DNA of 5,862 nucleotides from an uncultured bacterium (GCA_949288685.1 CASELB010000139.1:1-5862); one strand, 5' to 3'. Counted from the first letter of the stretch, positions 1-5,808 are shown. Translations and numbers: made by a program. The notes: generated by a model not told the origin, from the letters alone.

Positions 1-2
1 CT

Positions 3-92
3 GTGCCGATTGATGGTATAATACCATCAGACTTGTATGTTGCTGTTGCGGAAATTCTTGCTTACGTATACAGCAGGAGGAAGAAAAGCTAA
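3..92 (+). CDS. flhB: FlhB, flagellar export gate protein (C-terminal 29 residues only)
   Basis: This is an open frame entering from the left edge; the first complete codon is at 3 and TAA is at 90-92. It reads VPIDGIIPSDLYVAVAEILA followed by YVYSRRKKS. The 'Pxx(D/E)LYxAVAEILAYVY' pattern is the typical end of the FlhB cytoplasmic domain, the part downstream of the NPTH self-cleavage site that helps switch export from rod/hook to filament substrates. Everything upstream, including the membrane domain and NPTH, lies outside the window. The stop overlaps the flhA start by one base (TAATG), and flhB-flhA is a common gene order. SctU of a virulence type III system is the alternative, but the flagellar FlhA next door makes FlhB the better call. 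Confidence 0.85.
   Translation: MPIDGIIPSDLYVAVAEILAYVYSRRKKS
75..80 (+). promoter_or_regulatory. Ribosome binding site of flhA inside the end of flhB
   Basis: A perfect AGGAGG lies 11 bases before the flhA ATG at 92. It sits inside the last flhB codons (the SRRKK stretch), and the two genes share one base (TAATG). A strong site combined with stop/start overlap suggests flhA is translated both by coupling to flhB and by direct initiation, and it supports the ATG at 92 as the start. Confidence 0.75.
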
Positions 93-2179
93 TGGATTTG
101 AAGAAGTTGTCATCGTTACTTGCGAATAATGACATAGTCCTTGCAATAGGTCTGGTTATTATCGTGTGTATGATGGTTATTCCTCTTCCGGCACCGCTGT
201 TGGATGCGTTGTTAACAATTAATATTTCGCTTGCGGTTGTAATTCTTCTTGTTTGTTTGTATACAAAAGAGCCTCTGGATTATTCTTCGTTTCCGACAGT
301 ACTGCTTATTGCAACATTATTCAGGCTGGGGCTAAACGTTAGTTCCACAAGACTTATTCTGTTGCACGGTGAAGCGGGAAATGTTATTCAATCATTTGGT
401 GAGTTTGTTGTCGGCGGTAATTACGTTGTCGGTGCCGTAATATTTGTAATCCTGGTATTAATTAACTTTATGGTTATTACGGGCGGTGCAACCCGTGTTG
501 CTGAAGTTTCCGCACGTTTTACATTAGACAAAATGCCTGGTAAACAATTAAGTATTGATGCGGATTTAAACGCAGGGCTTATTAATGAGGATCAGGCAAA
601 AGAGAGACGGCGCAAACTTGAACGTGAGACAGATTTCTACGGTACTATGGATGGTGCTTCAAAATTCGTTAAGGGCGATGCAATGGCAGGTATTATTATT
701 ACCATTGTAAACATTGTAGGCGGTTTAATTATAGGAATGGTTCAGTTAAATATGCCGTTTCAAACAGCACTTAATACATTTACAATACTAACAGTCGGTG
801 ATGGTCTTGTGTCGCAAATCCCGGCACTTCTTATATCTACGGCAACCGGTTTAATTGTGTCAAGAGCGACCGGTAAAGATGAATCATTGTCTGAAGATAT
901 AAAAACAGAAATGTTTTCCGACCCTAAAATTCTTGGGGTTGTTGCAGGGCTTTTAGGCTTTATGGGCCTTGTTCCCGGTATGCCGACAGTTCCTTTCCTC
1001 GGTATCGGGCTTTTAACAGGTTATTTTGCTTATAAAAAATCACAGGAAACCAAGTTGTCAAAACAAATGAATGAAGCTGAACAAAAAGAAGAAGATGCGC
1101 GCAAAAAACTTGGCAAACGTGACAAAAAAGCTACAAAAGAAAGTATTATGGAACTTCTTACTGTTGATACGATTGAGATAGAAGTCGGTTACAGGATTGT
1201 ACCTTTGTTGAATATCGAACTTGGCGGCGATTTATTGGAACGTATCGCACAGATAAGGCGCCAGACTGCTCTTGATTTGGGAATAGTTCTTCCGTCAATC
1301 AGGGTAAGAGATAATTTGCAGCTTGCCCCGAATACTTATCAAATAAAACTGAAAGGTGTACCGTTAGAAACGGGTGAAGTTTATTCAGACCGGTATCTTG
1401 CAATGTCTGCGGGTGAAACACGCGAGACTCTTGTTTTGAACGGTATTCACTCAATAGAACCGGCGTTTGGGTTACCGGCTTTGTGGATTGAAGAAAAAGA
1501 TAAAGATGTTGCGGAACTTGCCGGTTATACGGTTGTAAGTGCATCTGCCGTTATCTCAACCCACTTAACCGAAGTTATCAAACGTAATGCGGCAGAAATT
1601 CTTTCAAGAGCGGATGTCCAACAGCTTCTTGAAAACTTAAAGAAAGAAGTTTCGGAAGAGTATGTTGCGGATGTAATGAAAGATATTTCCGTAGCGGAAG
1701 TTCAGATGGTTATGCAAAACCTCTTAAAAGAAGGTGTTGCGGTAAGAGATTTGCGGACGATATTAGAGACAATGAGTTTGTATTCAAAAACCAGCAAAAA
1801 TTTGGATTTCCTCACGGAACATGTCCGTCAGGCGCTTGCAAGAAATATTTGCAGCCAGAATTTGTCAGATACCGGCGAACTTCTTGCAATTACGCTTGCG
1901 CCTGATATCGAAAGTACAATTGCAAAAGGTGTCAGTCCTGACGGGCAAAGTCTTACACTTGACCCTGATTTTACAAGAAGGCTGCTTGACCGGCTTAATG
2001 TTGAACTTGAAAAAGCTATTACACAAACGGGCAATCAACCGATTGTCCTTTGTTCATCTCCGATAAGACTTGCATTCAGGCGGCTTATTGAAAGAACTTA
2101 TCCGCAAATTTCAATTATGTCATATAATGAAATTACACAGAATGTTAAGGCAAAGTCTGTTGGGCTTGTGAAAATTTAA
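92..2179 (+). CDS. flhA: FlhA, flagellar type III export gate protein
   Basis: FlhA is the large integral membrane protein of the flagellar export gate. It couples the proton gradient to export, and its cytoplasmic nonamer ring docks chaperone-substrate complexes. The 695-residue product has normal family length. Residues about 13-315 hold around eight hydrophobic segments (for example 13-31, 37-57, 107-130, 198-222, 298-314). Between them, residues 133-200 form the highly conserved cytoplasmic FHIPEP block: ATRVAEVSARFTLDKMPGKQ, then SIDADLNAGLI, then YGTMDGASKFVKGDA. Asp196 in KGDA appears to match the essential aspartate (Asp208 of Salmonella) implicated in proton coupling. Residues about 316-350 are a charged linker (KEEDARKKL and similar) and about 351-695 form the cytoplasmic docking domain. 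The start at 92 is supported by AGGAGG and the overlap with flhB. A virulence SctV protein is less likely given the FlhB tail and the close FlhA match. Confidence 0.97.
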   Translation: MDLKKLSSLLANNDIVLAIGLVIIVCMMVIPLPAPLLDALLTINISLAVVILLVCLYTKEPLDYSSFPTVLLIATLFRLGLNVSSTRLILLHGEAGNVIQSFGEFVVGGNYVVGAVIFVILVLINFMVITGGATRVAEVSARFTLDKMPGKQLSIDADLNAGLINEDQAKERRRKLERETDFYGTMDGASKFVKGDAMAGIIITIVNIVGGLIIGMVQLNMPFQTALNTFTILTVGDGLVSQIPALLISTATGLIVSRATGKDESLSEDIKTEMFSDPKILGVVAGLLGFMGLVPGMPTVPFLGIGLLTGYFAYKKSQETKLSKQMNEAEQKEEDARKKLGKRDKKATKESIMELLTVDTIEIEVGYRIVPLLNIELGGDLLERIAQIRRQTALDLGIVLPSIRVRDNLQLAPNTYQIKLKGVPLETGEVYSDRYLAMSAGETRETLVLNGIHSIEPAFGLPALWIEEKDKDVAELAGYTVVSASAVISTHLTEVIKRNAAEILSRADVQQLLENLKKEVSEEYVADVMKDISVAEVQMVMQNLLKEGVAVRDLRTILETMSLYSKTSKNLDFLTEHVRQALARNICSQNLSDTGELLAITLAPDIESTIAKGVSPDGQSLTLDPDFTRRLLDRLNVELEKAITQTGNQPIVLCSSPIRLAFRRLIERTYPQISIMSYNEITQNVKAKSVGLVKI

Positions 2180-2190
2180 TCCAAAACCAG

Positions 2191-2196
2191 AAAGGA
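2191..2196 (+). promoter_or_regulatory. Ribosome binding site of the PilZ gene
   Basis: AAAGGA lies 6 bases before the ATG at 2203, in the 23-base gap after the flhA stop. It fixes the start of the PilZ gene. No promoter or terminator fits in the gap, so co-transcription with flhA is likely. Confidence 0.6.
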
Positions 2197-2202
2197 TAGC
2201 GT

Positions 2203-2793
2203 ATGAGAGAACTTATAAAAAAAGACCAGATTGTTGATATAATTCCGCAGGATTTTAAAAACTCTAATAAAGGTAAAGTTTTGAATGTTAATATGGATGG
2301 GTTTACAATGCAGTTGAAATATACTCCCAAGGGGCTTATTCAAAATCATATTTGTGACTTTTATTCGTTGACTGATAACGGGTATTTATATTTTGAATCT
2401 TATATCAAGGATTTGAACAATAATATAATTTCTATTGCAAACCCGATTAAACACCGCTTTTTGCAGCGCCGTAAATTTACGCGTATAACTTTCCTTTCTG
2501 ATATAGAACTTAAATCGGGTGATAAAGTTCACAAAGCAAGAACGCTTGATATTTCAGCCGGCGGGATGAAACTTTCCACTAAAGAAAATATTAATATTGA
2601 AGATGAGTATGATGTTACATTACAGCTTGAAAAGGATTTGAGTGTAAGCTGCAAGTATAAACTTATAAGAGTTGAGAAAAATGACGCAGGTATTTATACA
2701 ATATCCGGCAGATTTACCTGTTTGAGTAATATTGATAAAATGACGCTTGTTCAGTTCTGTATGAAAAAGAATATGGAGAATATTAACAAATAA
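2203..2793 (+). CDS. PilZ-domain protein, probable cyclic-di-GMP receptor (YcgR-like)
   Basis: This 196-residue soluble protein has two parts. Residues 1 to about 82 form a beta-rich N-terminal region like the YcgR/PilZN domain. Residues about 85-190 are a PilZ domain with both ligand-binding signatures: RxxxR at Arg90-Arg94 (LQRRKFTRI) and DxSxxG at Asp116, Ser118 and Gly121 (LDISAGGM). With both motifs intact it should bind cyclic-di-GMP. YcgR-type proteins bind the flagellar motor and slow or bias rotation when cyclic-di-GMP rises, so a motor-brake or export-control role is the natural inference from its place directly behind flhA; the sequence does not prove this. No membrane segment or signal peptide is visible. 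The start is chosen from AAAGGA six bases upstream. The stop is one base from the next ATG (TAATATG). The domain call is secure; the target is unknown. Confidence 0.88.
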   Translation: MRELIKKDQIVDIIPQDFKNSNKGKVLNVNMDGFTMQLKYTPKGLIQNHICDFYSLTDNGYLYFESYIKDLNNNIISIANPIKHRFLQRRKFTRITFLSDIELKSGDKVHKARTLDISAGGMKLSTKENINIEDEYDVTLQLEKDLSVSCKYKLIRVEKNDAGIYTISGRFTCLSNIDKMTLVQFCMKKNMENINK

Positions 2794-2794
2794 T

Positions 2795-3166
2795 ATGGAT
2801 TTAAAAAATACACTCTGTACCGCTTTTGCAGTAATAACTTTTATGGTAATGGCAGGAATCTGCCTGATTAATTACGAATATGTAGATATGATTTCTGTTG
2901 TTTCTATGATGTATCGTATAGTGCCGGCAACAATTGTTATGGGACTTTTAGGAAGAATGATGGGCGCAATTCTTGATAAACCCCAAAATCTTGCTGATTC
3001 TGATTATCAGACAGATGTGTTGCAAGCGCTTAAAAAAATGGATAAAAATATGACTATGTCCGAGTTAAGTAAAAAACTTGCCCCGATACCTGAAATTAAG
3101 CCCGAGGATATTCAAATTCAAACTCCGGAGGATGAAGCCGAACAAAATGAAGAGAAACCTGAATAG
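2795..3166 (+). CDS. Small membrane protein of unknown function with two transmembrane segments
   Basis: I do not recognise this 123-residue protein. Two hydrophobic stretches are visible, about residues 8-26 (AFAVITFMVMAGICLI) and about 31-59 (ISVVSMMYRIVPATIVMGLL), the second with glycines and methionines (GLLGRMMGAIL). They suggest a helical hairpin. A soluble tail of about 60 residues follows, with a lysine-rich part (75-95) and a strongly acidic, proline-containing end (PEDEAEQNEEKPE). By the positive-inside rule, Arg54 and the lysines put the tail in the cytoplasm. The ATG sits one base after the PilZ stop; the nearest purine-rich site (GGAG at 2775-2778) is 16 bases away, so translation probably depends on coupling to pilZ. 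The last 20 bases overlap the next gene. Operon position suggests a link to the flagellar basal body or the PilZ protein, but this is inference only. Confidence 0.7.
   Translation: MDLKNTLCTAFAVITFMVMAGICLINYEYVDMISVVSMMYRIVPATIVMGLLGRMMGAILDKPQNLADSDYQTDVLQALKKMDKNMTMSELSKKLAPIPEIKPEDIQIQTPEDEAEQNEEKPE
3127..3131 (+). promoter_or_regulatory. Possible ribosome binding site of the PLP-enzyme gene
   Basis: GGAGG lies inside the end of the membrane-protein gene, 15 bases before the ATG at 3147 and directly against another in-frame ATG at 3132. The spacing is too long for 3147 and zero for 3132, so the site does not settle the start. Coupling to the upstream gene, whose stop is at 3164-3166, probably helps initiation. 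Confidence 0.35.
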
Positions 3167-4190
3167 TATTTTAAGAAAAAAAACAGATGTAAAATGTTTT
3201 ACCACTCCGAGCCACGGCGGTAAATTTTTTATAAAACATAAATTTTATCAGTTCTACAAATCCGATATATCGGAAACGGATGTACATAATCCGCAGGAAG
3301 CACTAGAAAGTTCGGAGAAATGTGCTGCAGAGATTTACGGAACCGTTAAAACCAAATACTTAATAAACGGCTCTACGAGCGGAATAATTGCTTCTGTCCT
3401 TGCCTGTGCAGGTTCGGGAGACAAAGTCTTAATCTGGGATAATGCACACCCGTGTCACCGGAATGCATGTATTTTAGCGGGGGTGGAAATTGCGGAGTAT
3501 TCATTGCCGCTTGTTGAGGAGTGGGGAATTCCGACTGCGATTACACCTGATATTATAGAGCCATACTTAAAACGGGGCGGTATAAAAGCTGTAATTGTTA
3601 CATCTCCGCATTATGAGGGGGTTGTGTCTAATATTCCGCAACTTACGGAATTATGTCATAAATACGGGGCGTATTTAATTGTTGATGAGGCTCACGGGGC
3701 GCTCTACCCTTTTTCTGACAGGCTTCCTGAAAGTGCTGTTAAGATTGCTGATTTTACGGTTCAGTCATTGCATAAAACCGCAGGAGGGCTTAATCCGACA
3801 GCGCTAGTGCATACTTGTACTAACCTTGATATTGATAGTGCACTGGCATTGTTTAATACGACTTCTCCGTCATATCCGCTGCTTGCGGTTATTGAGTCAA
3901 CAATAAATTATCTTAATTCTGAAAAGGGCAGGGCAAAGATTGATACACTTATAACGCAGATTGAAGAATTTAAAAAGAATTGTACAAATGTTGAATTTTA
4001 TGACGGTGATATTACCAAAATTCTTATTAAAAAATTAGGAATGACAGGATTTGAGCTGTCTGAATTTTTATACAAAAATAAGATAGAAGATGAGCGGGCA
4101 AATGAAAAATCAGTACTTTTGCTAACAGGTCTCGGAACTGATTTCAAAAAGCTGGATTATCTTTTTAAAAAACTGAAACGTTTAGGCTAA
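3147..4190 (+). CDS. Compact PLP-dependent enzyme of the Orn/Lys/Arg decarboxylase family
   Basis: This is a 347-residue fold-type I PLP protein most like the major domain of arginine/lysine/ornithine decarboxylases. Visible landmarks: TPSHGGK at 20-26, in the place of the family TPGHKGG; NGSTSG at 74-79 for the cofactor phosphate; HPCHRN at 101-106, where His104 would stack on the PLP ring; SPHYEGVVSNI at 153-163; VDEAHGA at 179-185 with Asp180 for the pyridine nitrogen; and SLHKTAGG at 207-214 with Lys210 as the Schiff-base lysine. The cofactor site is therefore complete. It is clearly shorter than Bacillus-type SpeA/Cad proteins (about 480 residues); the C-terminal region is reduced to a small domain of about 65 residues after Gly298. 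Substrate cannot be read from the sequence, and decarboxylase activity is inferred from family only. ATG 3147 is preferred because family members have a short lead before the TPGH motif; ATG 3132 and TTG 3078 are alternatives. It overlaps the upstream gene by 20 bases and the opposing gene by 4. Confidence 0.82.
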   Translation: MKRNLNSILRKKTDVKCFTTPSHGGKFFIKHKFYQFYKSDISETDVHNPQEALESSEKCAAEIYGTVKTKYLINGSTSGIIASVLACAGSGDKVLIWDNAHPCHRNACILAGVEIAEYSLPLVEEWGIPTAITPDIIEPYLKRGGIKAVIVTSPHYEGVVSNIPQLTELCHKYGAYLIVDEAHGALYPFSDRLPESAVKIADFTVQSLHKTAGGLNPTALVHTCTNLDIDSALALFNTTSPSYPLLAVIESTINYLNSEKGRAKIDTLITQIEEFKKNCTNVEFYDGDITKILIKKLGMTGFELSEFLYKNKIEDERANEKSVLLLTGLGTDFKKLDYLFKKLKRLG

Positions 4191-4657
4191 TTCTTCAAAA
4201 TATAATTATCAATAAATTCTCTTACAGCGCCTTCCCCGCCTTTGAGTGTCATAATTTTAATGTCCGGAATATTTTTTATCCGGGGCAAAGCATCAGCAGG
4301 ACACGCTTTTAATCCTACAGCTGACAGTATTTCAAAATCATTAATATCATCGCCTATGTATGCAACATTTTCCAGCCCTATCCCCAGTTCTTTGCACAGA
4401 TTTGTTATTACCTCCAGTTTGCTTTTCATTCCCTGAAACAGATAATCAATTTTAAGTTTTTCTGCGCGCTTAGCTACAATAGGAGTGTTTTCGGAAGTTA
4501 GGATTGCTGTTTTAATCCCTGCATCTTTGCATAGCTTTAAGCCCATACCGTCATGTGTATTAAATTTTTTCATAATATCGCCGTTTTCTGTATAATACAT
4601 TCCGGCATCGGTTAAAGTTCCGTCTACATCTGTTCCTATTAGTTTTATATCAGTCAT
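4187..4657 (-). CDS. C0-type HAD sugar-acid phosphatase, KdsC-like fold with KDN-9-phosphate-type residues
   Basis: This 156-residue single-domain HAD phosphatase has the length of KdsC/YrbI proteins, which act as tetramers without a cap domain. Catalytic residues are present: nucleophile Asp10 and acid/base Asp12 in DVDGTLTD, Thr54 in ILTSEN, Lys80 in GMKSK, and the metal-binding GDDIND at 102-107 (Asp103, Asp107). Motif II differs from KdsC: instead of TGR it reads TSEN, and the protein has Glu56, Arg64 and Lys67. I recall these, with the same numbering, as sugar-binding residues of Bacteroides BT1713, which dephosphorylates 2-keto-3-deoxynononate-9-phosphate, with Glu56 and Lys67 proposed as markers separating it from KdsC. 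A nonulosonate (KDN or sialic-acid type) 9-phosphatase is therefore the better working name; KDO-8-phosphate phosphatase remains possible. It is third in the hpf-glycosyltransferase operon, its ATG is 1 base after the preceding stop (TAGAATG), and it has AAAGGA 6 bases upstream. Confidence 0.85.
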   Translation of the reverse strand: MTDIKLIGTDVDGTLTDAGMYYTENGDIMKKFNTHDGMGLKLCKDAGIKTAILTSENTPIVAKRAEKLKIDYLFQGMKSKLEVITNLCKELGIGLENVAYIGDDINDFEILSAVGLKACPADALPRIKNIPDIKIMTLKGGEGAVREFIDNYILKN

Positions 4658-4658
4658 T

Positions 4659-5450
4659 CTAAATCCTTTTGTGATAATATTCTATATCCGTGTTTAAATC
4701 CAATTTTTGTAATCCGCTTTTAAAAATTCCTGTTTTTATTCCGATTTTTCCGAGTCTGTAAAGTATACTTATATACAACACTTCAAATCCGTATTTTAGT
4801 GAGCGTATGAAGTTAATAGAAGATGCTTCTTTAAAATATTTTGTCGGGCAGGAAAGTTCTCCTATTTTATAATTATTCCAGAAAATTAATGCAAGCATTT
4901 CATTGTCAAAGCAAAAATCATCGCTGCAGCTTTCGAGCGGTAAAGTTTCCAGAACATGTTTGGTGAACCCTCTAAAACCTGTGTGATATTCGGTCAGCCT
5001 TTCTCCTAAAAAAAGGTTTTCAAACGCGGTGAGAAATTTGTTTGCAACAAATTTATATATAGGCATTCCGCCCCTTAGTGCACCATTGCCCAACATTCTT
5101 GAAGCAATAACTGCATCATACCCTTCAAACGCCATCATTGCAGCCATTGCGGGAATAAGTTTTGGCGTATACTGATAATCCGGGTGTACCATTATTACTA
5201 TGTCCGCGCCCGCCTTTAGTGCTGCTTTATAGCAAGATTTTTGATTGCCGCCGTATCCGCGGTTTCTGTCGTGCACGATTGTTGTTATATTTAGTTTTCT
5301 TGCAATTTCTTTTGTTGCATCGCTTGAAAAATCGTCGACGAGTATAATCTCGTCGACGAAATCTTGAGAAATGTCGTTGTAAGTTTGTTCTAAAGTTTTT
5401 TCGGCATTGTATGCCGGCATAATGACAACGACTTTTTTATTATTAATCAT
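4659..5450 (-). CDS. Family 2 glycosyltransferase (dolichyl-phosphate-mannose-synthase-like)
   Basis: This 263-residue GT-A fold enzyme should transfer a sugar from a nucleotide-sugar donor to a lipid or saccharide acceptor at the inner face of the membrane. Visible landmarks: a short N-terminal strand with PAYNAEKTL (12-20); ILVDDFSSDAT (36-46), the nucleotide-binding region; NRGYGGNQK (63-71); HPDYQY (89-94) at the metal-binding DxD position, with Asp91; and TEYHTGFRGF (153-162) followed by SDDFCFDNEML (176-186), the acceptor/base region. The C-terminal part contains CPTKYFKEASSINF (201-214). There is no convincing transmembrane helix, unlike polyprenyl-phosphate transferases such as GtrB, so it is probably peripheral. 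Donor and acceptor cannot be read. It lies between hpf and a sugar-acid phosphatase with 1-base gaps on both sides, which suggests a role in surface glycan or lipid-glycan synthesis. A terminator-like hairpin lies within codons 31-40. Confidence 0.9.
   Translation of the reverse strand: MINNKKVVVIMPAYNAEKTLEQTYNDISQDFVDEIILVDDFSSDATKEIARKLNITTIVHDRNRGYGGNQKSCYKAALKAGADIVIMVHPDYQYTPKLIPAMAAMMAFEGYDAVIASRMLGNGALRGGMPIYKFVANKFLTAFENLFLGERLTEYHTGFRGFTKHVLETLPLESCSDDFCFDNEMLALIFWNNYKIGELSCPTKYFKEASSINFIRSLKYGFEVLYISILYRLGKIGIKTGIFKSGLQKLDLNTDIEYYHKRI
4664..4669 (-). promoter_or_regulatory. Ribosome binding site of the HAD phosphatase gene
   Basis: On the minus strand AAAGGA lies six bases before the ATG at 4657-4655, inside the last codons of the glycosyltransferase gene. 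It supports this start and indicates reinitiation plus direct loading at the TAG-A-ATG junction. Confidence 0.55.
5327..5359 (-). terminator. Intrinsic-terminator-like hairpin inside the glycosyltransferase gene
   Basis: A perfect 11-bp inverted repeat, TCGTCGACGAG at 5332-5342 and CTCGTCGACGA at 5349-5359, is separated by a 6-base loop (5343-5348). On the minus strand it is followed directly by five Ts (5331-5327); on the plus strand no T-run follows. The stem has 7 of 11 G/C pairs in an AT-rich gene. It starts 91 bases after the glycosyltransferase start and encodes FVDEIILVDD, so part of the symmetry comes from two near-identical VD(E/D) codon runs. The structure is directly visible; activity as a terminator or attenuator is inference. 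Translating ribosomes would be expected to suppress it. Confidence 0.4.
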
Positions 5451-5451
5451 A

Positions 5452-5808
5452 CTATCCTTCGGTAACCGGTTCTTCCTCTAAATCAACGTTTCTAATTGTT
5501 GTTTTGTCGGAATAGAGTGCTTTTGCCTTGTACTTTTTAACCTGTCTGTCGAGTTTGTCAGCCAGCAAATCAATACTTGCATACATTGATTCTGCTGCTT
5601 CTTCGAGGTGGATAACACCGGAATTAAGTTTGCATGAAACTTCTGCAACGTGTTTGTCAGATGCTGCAGGGTTTTTAACTACCGATAAAATAACGTCAAT
5701 ACCTGTAATCTGGTCATAATGGTTAGCAACTTTGCCCAGCTTTTCTTTAACATAAGCCTTGATTGCATCGGTAATTACGATGTTTTTTCCGTTCACATAA
5801 ATACGCAT
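5452..5808 (-). CDS. hpf: Short ribosome hibernation promoting factor (HPF/RaiA family)
   Basis: HPF/RaiA proteins bind the 30S decoding channel and keep ribosomes inactive in stationary phase or stress. The 118-residue product has the usual beta-alpha-beta-beta-beta-alpha pattern: strand MRIYVNGKNI, helix ITDAIKAYVKEKL (12-24), strands around 36-68 (including KHVAEVSCKLN), and the long helix ASIDLLADKLDRQVKKYKAK (77-96) that lies across the 16S rRNA. The core resembles cyanobacterial LrtA (NP..KH.AEV, YASIDL.ADK..RQ..KYK). LrtA and other long forms carry an added C-terminal dimerisation domain of about 55-60 residues; here the protein stops after an acidic tail (EEEPVTEG). The stop is followed after 1 base by the glycosyltransferase ATG, so there is no room for a frameshifted extension. 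The start has GGAGG 7 bases upstream. It is first gene of its operon, with a promoter-like element just upstream. Confidence 0.93.
   Translation of the reverse strand: MRIYVNGKNIVITDAIKAYVKEKLGKVANHYDQITGIDVILSVVKNPAASDKHVAEVSCKLNSGVIHLEEAAESMYASIDLLADKLDRQVKKYKAKALYSDKTTIRNVDLEEEPVTEG

Noticed and set aside
1299..2066. Open frames of 68-81 codons antisense to or out of frame with flhA
   Set aside because: They lie wholly inside the strongly conserved flhA frame, show no recognisable domain, and look like codon-bias shadows.
92..2179. Virulence type III secretion protein SctV instead of FlhA
   Set aside because: The conserved block and C-terminal domain read as flagellar FlhA, and the preceding FlhB tail and the following PilZ gene fit a flagellar operon.
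2145..2330. Minus-strand open frame across the flhA-pilZ junction
   Set aside because: It has no domain or ribosome binding site, and both covered ends are explained by plus-strand genes.
3078..3146. Extended N-terminus of the PLP enzyme from TTG 3078 or ATG 3132
   Set aside because: TTG 3078 has no ribosome binding site and would add basic residues read out of frame from the membrane-protein gene. ATG 3132 touches GGAGG with no spacing. The ATG at 3147 gives a family-like N-terminus.
3261..3274. 14-base perfect palindrome TCCGATATATCGGA
   Set aside because: It lies inside the PLP-enzyme coding region (KSDISE), is a single copy in the window, has no T-run, and is within what chance gives in a few kilobases of AT-rich DNA.
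5343..5348. TATAAT in the hairpin loop as a plus-strand promoter
   Set aside because: It comes from isoleucine codons in the opposing gene, no suitable -35 was noted, and there is no plus-strand gene downstream.
5452..5460. Frameshift or nonsense loss of a long-HPF C-terminal domain
   Set aside because: The next start codon follows after one base with its own ribosome binding site (AAGGA at 5459-5455 on the minus strand), and no remnant of the dimerisation domain is seen in any frame.
4242..5719. Plus-strand open frames (4242-4436, 5162-5347, 5528-5719) opposite the phosphatase, glycosyltransferase and hpf genes
   Set aside because: They are short, compositionally odd, and fully covered by well-recognised genes on the other strand.
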